Source of the DNA: Deinococcus aquatilis DSM 23025
Lineage (GTDB): Bacteria > Deinococcota > Deinococci > Deinococcales > Deinococcaceae
Direction: 5' to 3'
Length of the DNA: 64,000 nucleotides
NCBI RefSeq assembly: GCF_000378445.1
Contig: NZ_KB899705.1
Coordinates: 1 to 64,000 of the forward strand
The first letter of the stretch is position 1; the number at the start of each line of letters is the position of its first letter. The notes beneath the pieces were generated by a model. It did no database searches. It was not told the origin of the DNA and saw only the letters and a list, made by a program, of their open reading frames with translations. This document shows positions 1-8,655 of the stretch, piece after piece. The position numbers were made by a program, and so were the translations under genes.

Positions 1-221
1 AGGCCGTCCTGTGCGTAGCGTTTGCGATTCTCCTGGACGGTTTTGACACTGATGGAGAGGGTTCGGGCGATCTCGACGTCATTCTGCGCGGCACCCTGTT
101 CGTTCGCCATCAACAAGAGACGGGCACGCACCACCGCCTGAACACTGCGGATGCCGGTGTGGACGAAGCGGTCGAGCTCAGCGTGCTCTTCGGGCGTCAA
201 CCGCACAGGAAAACGTTTCAT
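1..221 (-). CDS. IS630-type transposase, N-terminal part (cut by window edge)
   Basis: The first 73 codons of a transposase gene run off the left edge of the window. The product begins MKRFPVRLTPEEHAELDRF and continues into a helix-turn-helix: an Arg-rich helix (VVRARLLLMANEQG), then DVEIARTLSISVKTVQENRKR, the layout of the DNA-binding domain at the start of IS630/Tc1-type transposases. The catalytic DDE part would lie outside the window. The element's end should fall between this start and the JAB gene at 350, but I could not define a terminal inverted repeat with only one end visible. Whether the copy is intact cannot be told. Confidence 0.7.
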   Translation of the reverse strand, partial: MKRFPVRLTPEEHAELDRFVHTGIRSVQAVVRARLLLMANEQGAAQNDVEIARTLSISVKTVQENRKRYAQDG

Positions 222-349
222 GCCTCATGTTATCGGTGGACACTCACCCTAATCGGTTGACGATGTACTAGTCCAAAGCTCAGGGACAATCCACCAACCG
301 TCCCGATTCCACCCCCTCTTCAGTACAAGTGCTCTAAACTGATCCGAAC

Positions 350-781
350 TTGACCGATTCCGTTGTCCCTGTGCCCACCGTCTTCCACCTTCCCCGTGTG
401 TTGGAGGGTGCGCTGTGGGCACACGCCCGCCGTGATGCCCCCGCCGAATGTGTAGGTGCGGTGGGCGGCCATGAGCGCCCAGACGGGCTGCACGCCCTGA
501 CGCTCTATCCGCTGCCCAATATCGCCCCCGATCCGGCGCGGCAGTATCTGGCCGATCCGGGCCACCTGCTGCGGGCGTTCAGAGCGATGAAGGCTGGGGG
601 CCTGAGCCTCGTGGCGCTGTACCACAGCCACCCCAACGGCCCCGCCACCCCCAGCGGCACCGATACCCGGCTGGCGGCCTATTCGGTACCGTACCTGATT
701 GCCGACCTGCATGGTGGGTCGCTGCTGGCCTACCTTCTGCCCGAAGTAACGCCCATCAGGATCGTGTCGAAATCCGTCTGA
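350..781 (+). CDS. JAB/MPN-domain (M67) metallopeptidase-like protein
   Basis: The 143-residue product has the full JAMM zinc signature: a Glu in APAECVGAVGG (about residue 33) and HSHPNGPATPSGTD near residues 92-105, which supplies the two His, the Ser and the Asp. Single-domain bacterial JAB proteins remove ubiquitin-like or sulfur-carrier tails, for example in cysteine or molybdopterin-related sulfur transfer. No ThiS/MoaD-like partner is encoded next to it, so the substrate is unknown. Translation starts at TTG; a TAAACT box ends 9 bases upstream and there is no Shine-Dalgarno sequence, so the start is slightly uncertain. It lies between a transposase fragment and a convergent nucleoside hydrolase gene. 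Confidence 0.85.
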   Translation: MTDSVVPVPTVFHLPRVLEGALWAHARRDAPAECVGAVGGHERPDGLHALTLYPLPNIAPDPARQYLADPGHLLRAFRAMKAGGLSLVALYHSHPNGPATPSGTDTRLAAYSVPYLIADLHGGSLLAYLLPEVTPIRIVSKSV

Positions 782-838
782 GCTTCTTCTTGGCGGCCAG
801 TCGCGTTGACAGCCAAGCTCGTTGAGAGGCAGTTTCCG

Positions 839-1795
839 TCAGGGCAGCCGCGCCACCCGCTCCAGCAGCAGCGCAAAAAAGGCCGGATCATCCATGTCCA
901 TGCCGACCCGTACGCGCTCTTCTGGGCCGGGCTTGCCGTACAGGTCGCACACGGTTCGGCCAAAATTCAGGCCGTCCTGGGTGTCCACTTCCACGCGCAT
1001 GGGCCGGAAGGTAAACAGATCAGGGCGGATGACGGCGGCCACTGCCACCGGGTCGTGCAGCGCCCCACCGTTCAGGCCGTAGCGGGCGCGGTAATGCCCG
1101 GCATAAAACGTCAGAAGCTCGGCGCACACGGCCCCGGCACGGTTGCCCAGCGCGTGCAGGGCGGCAACGCGGTCGGGCGTGGCGATAGACTGCATGGTCA
1201 GGTTCAGACCCACCATCCGCACCTGTGCGCCGGAAGTTAGCACCACATGGGCAGCGTGTGGATCGGCCAGCGCATTGAATTCGGCGGCGGGCGTGCGGTT
1301 GCCGTGCGCGGTGCTTCCGCCCATCCAGACCACCTCACGCACCTTGGCGGGCAGGTCGGGGGCCAGCCGGAAGGCGAGCGCCACATTGGTCAGCGGCCCA
1401 GTGGCGATCAGTGTGATTTCTCCGGGTCGGGCACGGATGGTCTGGATCATGTACTCGGCGGCGTGCAGGGTTTCCGGTTCACGCAGCGGTGCGGGCAGTT
1501 CGGCAGCGGGAAGGCCCGAGTCGCCGTGAACCGCCGCCGCTGTGACGGCCTCCCGGACCAGTGGGCGGTCGGCCCCAGCGTAGTGAGGCACCTGATGGCC
1601 TGCCTCGCCTGCCAGTGCCAGAATCACGCCCGCGTTGTGGCTGGTGCGCTCCAGCGGCACGTTGCCATGCACGCTGCACACGCCCAAGACCTGCACCTCT
1701 GCGGGGCTGGCAAGGGCCAGCATCCAGGCCACGGCGTCGTCCAGGCCGGGGTCGCCGTCTAAAATGATGGGTGTGGGGTGGCGGGGAATGGTCAT
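839..1795 (-). CDS. Inosine/uridine-preferring nucleoside hydrolase family protein
   Basis: This 318-residue protein belongs to the IunH family, which cleaves the N-glycosidic bond of ribonucleosides to give free base and ribose for salvage. The N-terminal calcium-binding signature DGDPGLDDA is present near residue 14, and a C-terminal ALHDPVAV supplies the conserved His-Asp pair. Length is normal for the family (about 310-320). The ATG is 6 bases after a TAGAAT box (1802-1807), so the mRNA is probably leaderless. Substrate preference (inosine/uridine, or a nucleoside such as ADP-ribose-derived compounds) cannot be read from the sequence. Confidence 0.9.
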   Translation of the reverse strand: MTIPRHPTPIILDGDPGLDDAVAWMLALASPAEVQVLGVCSVHGNVPLERTSHNAGVILALAGEAGHQVPHYAGADRPLVREAVTAAAVHGDSGLPAAELPAPLREPETLHAAEYMIQTIRARPGEITLIATGPLTNVALAFRLAPDLPAKVREVVWMGGSTAHGNRTPAAEFNALADPHAAHVVLTSGAQVRMVGLNLTMQSIATPDRVAALHALGNRAGAVCAELLTFYAGHYRARYGLNGGALHDPVAVAAVIRPDLFTFRPMRVEVDTQDGLNFGRTVCDLYGKPGPEERVRVGMDMDDPAFFALLLERVARLP

Positions 1796-1821
1796 GAACG
1801 GATTCTAGAGATCAAGAACCG

Positions 1822-2328
1822 TCAAAGGTCGTCGCCCCCTTGACTGAGTGCCTCCAGCCCGCCCAGACCGTACTTGTTCAGCAGGGCGTTGATGGCGTCC
1901 AGTTGGGGCCAGGGCACCGTTTCCGGCGGTAATTCCCCAGTCTGTTTCAGCGCCGATTGCCACATGCTGAAGAGGCTCTCCAGCAGAGAAGTCGGCCCAC
2001 CGAACTCGTGCCAACACTTCAGCCCCGCCTGCACAAATTGAAGTTGCAGGGTCAGCACTTCCAGCGGCGCGGCGACTTTGGCATAGGCGGCGATGGCGGC
2101 CCGCGCTCCACCGGTTTTCAGCGTGGGCGTGCGCCTGCCCAGCGAAAAGGCCCGCGCTATTTCAGCCTCGGCTTTGGCCCGCAACTCGGAAGTGTCGTTG
2201 TCCAGCAGGGCGGTCAGCAGGCGCTTGTTGTCGGCGCTAGCCCTGAAGAGTTGTTCGATCAGGCCGCACAATTCCGGGCCGTCCATGTCTTGCAGACTGC
2301 GCCGCAAAGCCGTCAGGGTCAGGGGCAT
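1822..2328 (-). CDS. Conserved hypothetical protein, DUF6155-like
   Basis: The 168-residue protein is predicted to be soluble and largely alpha-helical, with no signal peptide or membrane segment. The opening (LTLTALRRSLQDMDGPELCGLIEQLF) and the following 'DNKRLLTALL' helix resemble the DUF6155 family, whose function is unknown. The assignment is from memory of the family pattern and is tentative. The gene sits 26 bases upstream of the nucleoside hydrolase on the same strand, but each has its own TANNNT box, here TATGCT at 2335-2340, 6 bases before the ATG. It may therefore be a leaderless gene rather than part of an operon. Confidence 0.6.
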   Translation of the reverse strand: MPLTLTALRRSLQDMDGPELCGLIEQLFRASADNKRLLTALLDNDTSELRAKAEAEIARAFSLGRRTPTLKTGGARAAIAAYAKVAAPLEVLTLQLQFVQAGLKCWHEFGGPTSLLESLFSMWQSALKQTGELPPETVPWPQLDAINALLNKYGLGGLEALSQGGDDL

Positions 2329-2410
2329 AGGCTCAGCATAGAGAGGAAGGACGGAACGGAAAGCCGAAGCCTCCGCCGCCGTCCTCCCTCATCTCCTCAG
2401 CTGCCGTGTT

Positions 2411-5400
2411 TTACTTGCCGACAAACACCGCCGTGGTCAGGCCCGGCACGCTCAGGCTGCTGCCCGCCACAGTGCTGGTTTTCACCACGCTGTCGGTGCT
2501 GGCGGCCAGGACCGGGTGCAGGCTCAGGTTCAGGCCCGCCAGCACCGGATCGCTGAACTTGACCGTCTGACCGCTGCCGTTAAAGACGACGACCACGTTG
2601 CGGTAAGGGTTGGCCGTGTTCACGGTTCCGGTCAGGCGCATCACGATCAGGCCGGGGGTCTGGGTCGGCCCGGTATTCAGGAAGGTCAGGCCCTGCTGCA
2701 CCTGCGCCGCCGTCTCCATCCGGAACAGGCTGGACGAATAGCGCACCCGCAGCATGTCGCGGTAATGATCGAAGGCACGGGCGATTTCGGCGGCAGGGGG
2801 TTTCAGGGCCGGGTTGCCCAGCAGCGGGCGGTAGAGGTTCCACTGGTCTGCATTTTTCTCGGCGGGGGGCAGGCCCTTGCCAAAGCCGTTGCCCGCGCCT
2901 GTGAAGTCCAGCGTATTGAACCAGTCGCCGCTGTTGTAGCTGTCGGTGTCAAAGCTCTTGGAGCGCAGAATTTCATCGCCCGCGTAGCTGAAGGGGAGTC
3001 CCTGCCCCAGCAAGATCACGCTGTTGGCAAGGTTCTGCATCCGGGTGCGCTGGGCGGGTGTGGCCCCTGCCGGAGCCTTCAGTACCACGGCGTCGTAGAG
3101 GGTCTGGTTATCGTGGGCGCTGGCATAGTTGATGGTTTCGCGGGGGCTGGCAGCGTATCCGGCAGGCGCTCCGTTGTAGTTCACGTTGCCGCCTGTGGTC
3201 TGCTTGCCCAGCGCACTCGTGAAGGTGAAGTCGCGCAGGTTTCCGCTGAGGCCCACCCGCACGAGGTCTGTGAGTTGCAGGGCCTTGTTGCGGTCGGTGT
3301 TCTGGGGCTGCCCGTTGGGCAGGGTCGCCAGCCCGGTGGCAAAGCCCTGATCTTGCAGACCGCCAAACGGATTGCCGCCGCGCACCGCGTCCCGAATGCG
3401 GTCATTGAAGGTGCCGATCCCTTGTCCGTACAGATTGATCTGGGTGGCATTCACGCCGCGTTTGTTGCCCTGTACCTCTCCAAAATCCCATCCCTCGCCG
3501 TAGAGGTAAATCTGCTTGCCGTCCACGCCGTCTTTGGGCAGCGTGAGGGCGTCCAGCGCGGCGCGGGCGGCCTTCATGTCGGCCACCAGATGATGCCCCA
3601 TCAGGTCGAAGCGGAAGCCGTCTACCCGGTACGCCTTCGCCATCAGCACCAGCGAATCCACCATCAGGCGGCGCATCATGGCGTGTTCGGTGGCGGTATT
3701 GGAGCAGCAGGTGGAGTTTTCCACGCCCCCGTTCACATTCAGGCGGTGGTAATACCCCGGCACGATCCGGTCAAGCACGCTGCGGTCATCTTGCCCGCTG
3801 GCTGCCGTGTGATTGAACACCACGTCCTGCACCACGCGCAGGCCCGCCGCGTTCAGCGCCATCACCATCGAGCGGTATTCGCGGGTCCGTTCTGCCGGAT
3901 TCACGGCGTAGCTGCCTTCCGGGGTCATGTAGTGGTAGGGATCGTAGCCCCAGTTGTAGGGGTCGGCGTCCTTGATGGCGGTCACGGCGGCCTGCTGCCC
4001 GTCGCTGTTCGGCGGCAACTTGCTCAGATCGGGCGTGGCTTTCCACTTGGTTTTGTCTTCTTCAATGGTGGCAATGTCGAAGGTGGGCAGCAGATGCACG
4101 GCCTTCAGGCCCGCGTCGGCCAGGGCTTTGAGGTGCTTCATGCCGTTGCTTCCCGCCTGCGTAAAAGCGAGATAGGTGCCGCGCTGGGCGGCAGGTACGC
4201 TGGCATCTGCGGCGCTGAAATCACGCAGATGCAGTTCGTAGAAGCTCAGGTCGCTGAGGGAACGCAGCGCGGGCTTTTTCAGACCATCCCAGCCCGCAGG
4301 CTTTTGCGCGGCGTCGTTCAGGTCGGTCAGAAGACTGCGTGTGGAGTTCAGGCTCAGCGCCACCGAATAGGGATCGGTGACCAGATTGGTTTCTATTTTG
4401 CCCGTGCTGGGCGCGTAAACCTTGACCTCATAGCGGTAGCCGAGGCCCTTCCAGTTGGCCGCGCCCACCGCCGTCCAGACACCGCTCGCGTCGCGGGTCA
4501 TCGGGAGGGTGCGTTCGTTGCTGCCGTCTGCGGCACTCAGGCGCAGTTTCACGTCCTGCGCGGTGGGTGCCCACAGTCTCAGCGTGGGTTTGGCCCCCTG
4601 CCAGGTGGCTCCCAGCGGGCCTGCGTAGGTGTACAGGTCGTCCAGTGCCCACGCGGTTTGCACGCCTGTGGCGTCGATCAGGGTGCCGTCGGGCAGGGCG
4701 CTGCTGACCGCCACCTGCCCGCGCAGTGCTGCGCCCACCCTGGCCCGGTCTTCCTCGCGCACTTGCAGCAGCGCGTATCCGGCCAGATAGGGGGCTTTGG
4801 CCTTCAGCGCCGCGCTCAGGCCACCCTCTACCGGGTTCAGGGTCAGGGTGCTGCCGCCGTCCACGCCCGCCGGGGTCAGTTTCAGGCTGGCATCTGCCGC
4901 CGTATGCAGGGTCAGGAAGGCTCCCGGCTGCACGAATTCAGGCTTCACGGCCACCAGATCGCGCCCCAGCATGATCGCCTGCTGTTTGCTCAGGTCGCCC
5001 ACCACGCGCACACTGGTATCGGGGCGGGTGGTATTCACCGCCGCGTTGCCACTCACGATCCACGCCTGATTTCCCGCCGCGCTGCCAAGTGTCTGGTCGG
5101 GGCCGGGGTCTTTGTCGTCTCCCTTGTGCACAATAAAATTCAGTTTGCTCCAGCCTTCTCTCATAGGCACGTCCCAGTAAACGCCAAAGCTGTTTTTGCC
5201 CGTCTGGGCCAATGGCGCAGTCCATTCGGTGGGTTTGGTGGTGTCTTCCCAGATATGCAGGCCCCACCCTTCATATTTGCCGTCCGGGCGGTAGTAATTG
5301 ATTCGGGCGGTGTTGGCGGGCACTGGCGTGTCGCTCAGGGGGGCAGTCTGGGCCAACAGTTGCGCCGTCACCTGTGCCGCGCCGCTGGGTAGGGAGGTTT

Positions 5401-5455
5401 GCGCCGCCGCCGAAGCAGCCAGCGCGAGCGTCATCAGTGTTGCCAGTCGTTTCAT
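2411..5455 (-). CDS. pulA: Secreted type I pullulanase (GH13_14)
   Basis: A 1014-residue debranching enzyme that hydrolyses alpha-1,6 bonds in pullulan, glycogen or starch-derived dextrins, probably outside the cytoplasm. The start chosen gives a clean Sec signal peptide, MKRLATLMTLALAASAAAQ; an in-frame codon nine residues upstream would bury it. Domains in order: CBM41-like carbohydrate module (about 45-130), linker domains, CBM48 (about 280-350), then the GH13 barrel. The type I pullulanase motif YNWGYDP is at about 500. GH13 regions follow: VVQDVVFNHT (541), GFRFDLMGHH with the nucleophile Asp near 617, YLYGEGWDFGE with the acid/base Glu near 654, and SAHDNQTL. It ends in a C-terminal beta domain. 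The gene stands alone. A TACACT box lies 11 bases upstream of the ATG. Confidence 0.93.
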   Translation of the reverse strand: MKRLATLMTLALAASAAAQTSLPSGAAQVTAQLLAQTAPLSDTPVPANTARINYYRPDGKYEGWGLHIWEDTTKPTEWTAPLAQTGKNSFGVYWDVPMREGWSKLNFIVHKGDDKDPGPDQTLGSAAGNQAWIVSGNAAVNTTRPDTSVRVVGDLSKQQAIMLGRDLVAVKPEFVQPGAFLTLHTAADASLKLTPAGVDGGSTLTLNPVEGGLSAALKAKAPYLAGYALLQVREEDRARVGAALRGQVAVSSALPDGTLIDATGVQTAWALDDLYTYAGPLGATWQGAKPTLRLWAPTAQDVKLRLSAADGSNERTLPMTRDASGVWTAVGAANWKGLGYRYEVKVYAPSTGKIETNLVTDPYSVALSLNSTRSLLTDLNDAAQKPAGWDGLKKPALRSLSDLSFYELHLRDFSAADASVPAAQRGTYLAFTQAGSNGMKHLKALADAGLKAVHLLPTFDIATIEEDKTKWKATPDLSKLPPNSDGQQAAVTAIKDADPYNWGYDPYHYMTPEGSYAVNPAERTREYRSMVMALNAAGLRVVQDVVFNHTAASGQDDRSVLDRIVPGYYHRLNVNGGVENSTCCSNTATEHAMMRRLMVDSLVLMAKAYRVDGFRFDLMGHHLVADMKAARAALDALTLPKDGVDGKQIYLYGEGWDFGEVQGNKRGVNATQINLYGQGIGTFNDRIRDAVRGGNPFGGLQDQGFATGLATLPNGQPQNTDRNKALQLTDLVRVGLSGNLRDFTFTSALGKQTTGGNVNYNGAPAGYAASPRETINYASAHDNQTLYDAVVLKAPAGATPAQRTRMQNLANSVILLGQGLPFSYAGDEILRSKSFDTDSYNSGDWFNTLDFTGAGNGFGKGLPPAEKNADQWNLYRPLLGNPALKPPAAEIARAFDHYRDMLRVRYSSSLFRMETAAQVQQGLTFLNTGPTQTPGLIVMRLTGTVNTANPYRNVVVVFNGSGQTVKFSDPVLAGLNLSLHPVLAASTDSVVKTSTVAGSSLSVPGLTTAVFVGK

Positions 5456-5614
5456 GTGTGCCCAGAAGTGTAGCGGTTCCAAATCGTCCGAGTCACCAAA
5501 AAGAGCGCGTTAAGCTGGCCTTTATAGAGCTTTTTGCCCTGGATTTTCCGCTCTCCCAACCTGGCTTTACGTACAACACACGCACCCGCCCGTGCCCGGT
5601 TCTAGGCTGGCCCC

Positions 5615-5863
5615 ATGACCGGACATACCAGCAACGAGCAGATGGGCCTGACCATCGAGGGCGACGCGCCGCAGGAACGCAGCACCGATTCGGAAAGTGC
5701 GACCCGTCCGCCCATTCCCAACGATCCCGCCGAACGCGCAGGCGTGGTGCAGGACAGCCCCGGCACCACCGAAACCAACGTGATGTTGGGCGGCAATCTG
5801 GATGAGCAGGGCAATTACCGCTCTGAGAGCGACTTGGTGGAAGACAGACCAGCAGACGAGTAG
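5615..5863 (+). CDS. Small acidic hypothetical protein
   Basis: An 82-residue product rich in Asp, Glu, Ser, Thr and Pro, with no hydrophobic core, signal peptide or Cys; it is likely to be intrinsically disordered. The family is not recognised. Support for a real gene comes from a TAGGCT box (5603-5608) exactly 6 bases before the ATG, the leaderless arrangement repeated at many genes here, and from its position between two transcription units read on the minus strand. Parts such as 'TETNVMLGGNLDEQGNYR' and the acidic C-terminus (DLVEDRPADE) may serve to spot homologues. Function unknown. Confidence 0.6.
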   Translation: MTGHTSNEQMGLTIEGDAPQERSTDSESATRPPIPNDPAERAGVVQDSPGTTETNVMLGGNLDEQGNYRSESDLVEDRPADE

Positions 5864-5934
5864 GGGCTGGGTCGGCGGCGCACTCGTAACCCTCAAGGCC
5901 CTACCCTTCCAGACCAGAAATCAGAACTGAAAAA

Positions 5935-5961
5935 GGCGCTGGGGCCAAAAGCTCCAGCGCC
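5935..5961 (-). terminator. Rho-independent terminator of the FKBP gene
   Basis: An 8-bp stem (GGCGCTGG / CCAGCGCC) lies 30 bases after the FKBP stop codon. Read on the minus strand it is followed by TTTTT. Confidence 0.85.
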
Positions 5962-5991
5962 GCAGTACGACCAGTGATGGTCAGCTAATTT

Positions 5992-6324
5992 TCAGCGTAC
6001 GTCCACCAGTTCTACGTCGAATACCAGTGTCGCGCCGCCAGGGATAACGCCGGGAACGCCTGCGTCGCCGTAGCCGAGGTGGGCAGGAACAGTCAGGCGG
6101 GCTTTGTCGCCCACGCGCAACTGGGCAATGCCCTGATCCCAGCCGGGAATCACGTAGCCCACGCCCAGCGGGAATTCGATCGGCTCGCCTCTGTCGCGGG
6201 AAGAATCGAACTTCTGGCCGTTTTCCAGCGTGCCGGTATAGTGCACCCGCACCATCTTGCCGGGTTGAGCGGGCGTGCCTGTGCCCTCTTCGTATTTGTC
6301 CACAATCAATTCCTGAGCCGTCAT
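5992..6324 (-). CDS. FKBP-type peptidyl-prolyl cis-trans isomerase
   Basis: A 110-residue single-domain FKBP that catalyses proline isomerisation in the cytoplasm; there is no signal peptide from the start used here. Family landmarks are VRVHYTGTLENGQKFDSSRDRG, FPLGVGYVIPGWDQGI, the active-site aromatic region, AHLGYGDAG, and the closing strand TLVFDVELVDV. An in-frame ATG 25 codons upstream would add a tail without homology. The chosen ATG is 7 bases after TAGGCT (6332-6337), matching the leaderless pattern. It is followed by a strong terminator and read divergently from lepB. Confidence 0.93.
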   Translation of the reverse strand: MTAQELIVDKYEEGTGTPAQPGKMVRVHYTGTLENGQKFDSSRDRGEPIEFPLGVGYVIPGWDQGIAQLRVGDKARLTVPAHLGYGDAGVPGVIPGGATLVFDVELVDVR

Positions 6325-6478
6325 GGGGGCCAGCCTAGCGTCCGAAGAATCTATGCCCCCCAAACCTGAAGCGGGCATGAAGAAAAACCACCTGTTCAAT
6401 TAGAAGGCCGGGTCATTCTCTCTCATCTTTGCCCCACTGCTTTCCAGGCTCATCTCTGCCGCTGCTAGCATGGCCCGC

Positions 6479-7072
6479 GTGACATCTGCATCTTCTTCCC
6501 GCCCTGGTTCCGGGATGCGGGCTTTTGTCCGGGTATGGCTGCTGGGAGCGCTGCTGCCCGTGTATCTGCTGACCACCTTCGTGGGCACCTTTGCCCGTGT
6601 GGACGGCGAAAGTATGGATCCTACCCTCGCAACGGGCGACCTGCTGCTGCTCCTGAAGTATCCGCGCTGGTTACGGGCCTGGGGCCTGCCGACGCCCTAT
6701 CCACGCCGGGGCGACCTGATCATCTTCAAAGCACCTGCCGACAGTCCCTACGCTTTTGAGACCGTCTGGGGCATAGAGCACCGCCCATACAACGTCAAGC
6801 GGGTCCTGGCCCTGCCCGGCGACAGTGTGTCAATCCGGGACGGAATCCTGATCGTCAATGGCCGGGCACTGGCCGAAAGTTACGCCAGCGAGGGCTTTAT
6901 TGCAGATCAGGACGCCCAGACGCTGCCCCCCGGCAAACTGTGGGTCATGGGCGACAACCGCCGAATCGGGGCCAGCCTGGATTCCCGCGCTTACGGTTTA
7001 GTTGATCTGAAAGATGTGGCTGGGCCAGCCAATTTCCGCCTGTGGCCGAAGCCGGGGCTGGTGGGGCGCTGA
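6479..7072 (+). CDS. lepB: Signal peptidase I
   Basis: Membrane-bound serine/lysine peptidase that removes signal peptides from secreted proteins such as the pullulanase and LivJ encoded nearby. One N-terminal transmembrane helix (FVRVWLLGALLPVYLLTTFV) is followed by the catalytic Ser in GESMDPTL and the Lys in YNVKRVLALPGDSV. The C-terminal signature GDNRR..SLDSRAYG is present. Length is 197 residues. The start is chosen at GTG 6479 because TAGCAT (6466-6471) ends 7 bases upstream; the ATG at 6470 overlaps that box and would not be in a leaderless mRNA, although it cannot be excluded. There is no sign of an operon. Confidence 0.93.
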   Translation: MTSASSSRPGSGMRAFVRVWLLGALLPVYLLTTFVGTFARVDGESMDPTLATGDLLLLLKYPRWLRAWGLPTPYPRRGDLIIFKAPADSPYAFETVWGIEHRPYNVKRVLALPGDSVSIRDGILIVNGRALAESYASEGFIADQDAQTLPPGKLWVMGDNRRIGASLDSRAYGLVDLKDVAGPANFRLWPKPGLVGR

Positions 7073-7076
7073 GGCT

Positions 7077-7160
7077 GTGGACCGTGGATCGTGGATCGTG
7101 GATCGTGGATCGTGGATCGTGGATCGTGGATCGTGGATCGTGGATCGTGGATCGTGGATC
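7077..7160. repeat. Tandem heptamer array (GTGGATC)
   Basis: Eleven perfect tandem copies of the 7-bp unit GTGGATC (7084-7160) preceded by one variant copy, GTGGACC (7077-7083). It fills the gap between the convergent lepB and mnmE genes. The unit is in one orientation only, so it does not fold back on itself. The same word occurs in the inverted repeat at 52467-52518. Confidence 0.97.
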
Positions 7161-7215
7161 GTGGGGGATGTGAAATGAATCTTTAGCGTTTGCCCCACAC
7201 CCCACAACCCACACC

Positions 7216-8538
7216 CTATTTCCCTACACAGAAATTCCGAAATACCGCGTCTATCACGTCTTCCTGTACGTCCCGGCCTGTCAGATCGGAGAGGGCGCGT
7301 AAACCCTCTTCCAGTTCGTATCCGGCCAGATCGTCGGGCAGATTCACGGCGGCCTGGACGTGTTGCAGTGCGCGGCGTGCGGCGTCGGCCTGACGTTCGG
7401 TGGTCAGCCACGCCTCGCCGCGTGCCGCGTCTCCGATCAGGGCCGCGTGGACGGCCTCCCGCAGCTCGGGAAGACCTGCGCCTGTCACGGCGCTGACGGG
7501 CAGGCAGGCGGGATCATGCCACGCGGCAGGGAGGTCGGCTTTGGTCTGCACGCGCAGCACCCGCGCTCCATCCGGCAGGGCGGCGGGCAGGGCTTCGCGG
7601 GGTTCGCTGCCGTCTTCCAGGGCCAGCACCAGATCGGCGCGTTCGGCCAGTGCATGCGCCTGACGCACTCCCGCCGCCTCGATTTCGTCGGCGGTGTCGC
7701 GCAGCCCCGCCGTGTCGATCAGGGTCACGGGCACGCCTGCCAGTTCCAGACCCGCTTCCAGATAGTCGCGGGTGGTTCCGGCAATCGGCGTCACAATCGA
7801 GCGTTCGTAGCCCAGCAGTGCGTTCAGCAGGCTGCTTTTGCCCGCATTGGGCCGCCCGATCAGGGCCAGGCGTGCGCCCCGTGCCGAGAGTTGGCCTGCC
7901 CGTGCGCTCTGCACCAGCGCCGTCAGGTCGGCCTCGGCGGCGGCCAGCGGCGCGGCGCGGTCTTCGTCGGGGACGCCTTCTTCGGGGTAGTCCAGCATGG
8001 CCTGAATGGCGGCCAGCGTGCGCGTGATGTTGGCCGCGATCCGCGTGACCCGCACGCCCAGCGCCCCCGACAGCCCCAGACTGGCCTGCCTGCGGGCCGC
8101 GTCGGTGTGGGCTTCGACCAGTCCCAGCACGGCTTCGGCCTGCGCCAGATCCAGCCGTCCGGCGAGGTAGGCCCGCAGGGTAAATTCGCCGGGACGGGCG
8201 GGCCGTGCGCCCAGTTCCAGCGCCCGCGCCAGCACCCGCGCCAACACCGCCGGGCTGCCGTGCGTCTGAAATTCGGCCACGTCCTCGCCGGTATAGCTGC
8301 GTCCGTCGCGGAAGATCAGGCACAGCCCTTCATCCAAAATTTCACCGTCTGCGCCCACGAGTTGCCCGAACAGAAAGCGCCCGCCCGCCGTGCGTGAAGG
8401 CCGCCGCCTGCCCACGAAAGCCCCGTCGGCCACGGCCAGCGCCTGTGGCCCACTGACGCGTACGATGCCCACGCCCGCGCTGCCGGGGGCGGTGGCAATG
8501 GCAGCGATGGTATCGGTCAGTCCAGAACGAGAAGTCAC
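7216..8538 (-). CDS. mnmE: tRNA modification GTPase MnmE
   Basis: With MnmG this GTPase installs the 5-carboxymethylaminomethyl group on wobble uridine 34 of certain tRNAs. The 440-residue product has the N-terminal formyl-THF-binding domain ([19 protein letters not shown] onward), the helical domain, an inserted G domain with [10 protein letters not shown] (about 229), GTTRD and DTAGLRDT, and the obligatory C-terminal Cys motif: it ends FCVGK. The start is placed at GTG 8538, 7 bases after TAGCCT (8546-8551), since the longer reading frame adds 17 residues without homology. Upstream and divergent is the haloperoxidase-like gene; mnmG is not in the window. Confidence 0.96.
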   Translation of the reverse strand: MTSRSGLTDTIAAIATAPGSAGVGIVRVSGPQALAVADGAFVGRRRPSRTAGGRFLFGQLVGADGEILDEGLCLIFRDGRSYTGEDVAEFQTHGSPAVLARVLARALELGARPARPGEFTLRAYLAGRLDLAQAEAVLGLVEAHTDAARRQASLGLSGALGVRVTRIAANITRTLAAIQAMLDYPEEGVPDEDRAAPLAAAEADLTALVQSARAGQLSARGARLALIGRPNAGKSSLLNALLGYERSIVTPIAGTTRDYLEAGLELAGVPVTLIDTAGLRDTADEIEAAGVRQAHALAERADLVLALEDGSEPREALPAALPDGARVLRVQTKADLPAAWHDPACLPVSAVTGAGLPELREAVHAALIGDAARGEAWLTTERQADAARRALQHVQAAVNLPDDLAGYELEEGLRALSDLTGRDVQEDVIDAVFRNFCVGK

Positions 8539-8655
8539 GCGGGGCAGGCTAGCAGGCCTGAGGCTGGACAACAGGGCGCAGGCTTCCACCCGTTAAATGA
8601 AGACCGGAGGCCGAACGAAATGAGAAAAATTGTACACAAATGGTAATTTGGAACC

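Noticed and set aside
2516..5392. 958-codon plus-strand open frame opposite the pullulanase gene
   Set aside because: Shadow of a GC-rich gene. The minus-strand product has a signal peptide and all GH13 motifs; the plus-strand product is His/Gly/Gln-rich with no domain.
7077..7160. CRISPR array
   Set aside because: The repeats are 7 bp with no spacers between them and no cas genes nearby.
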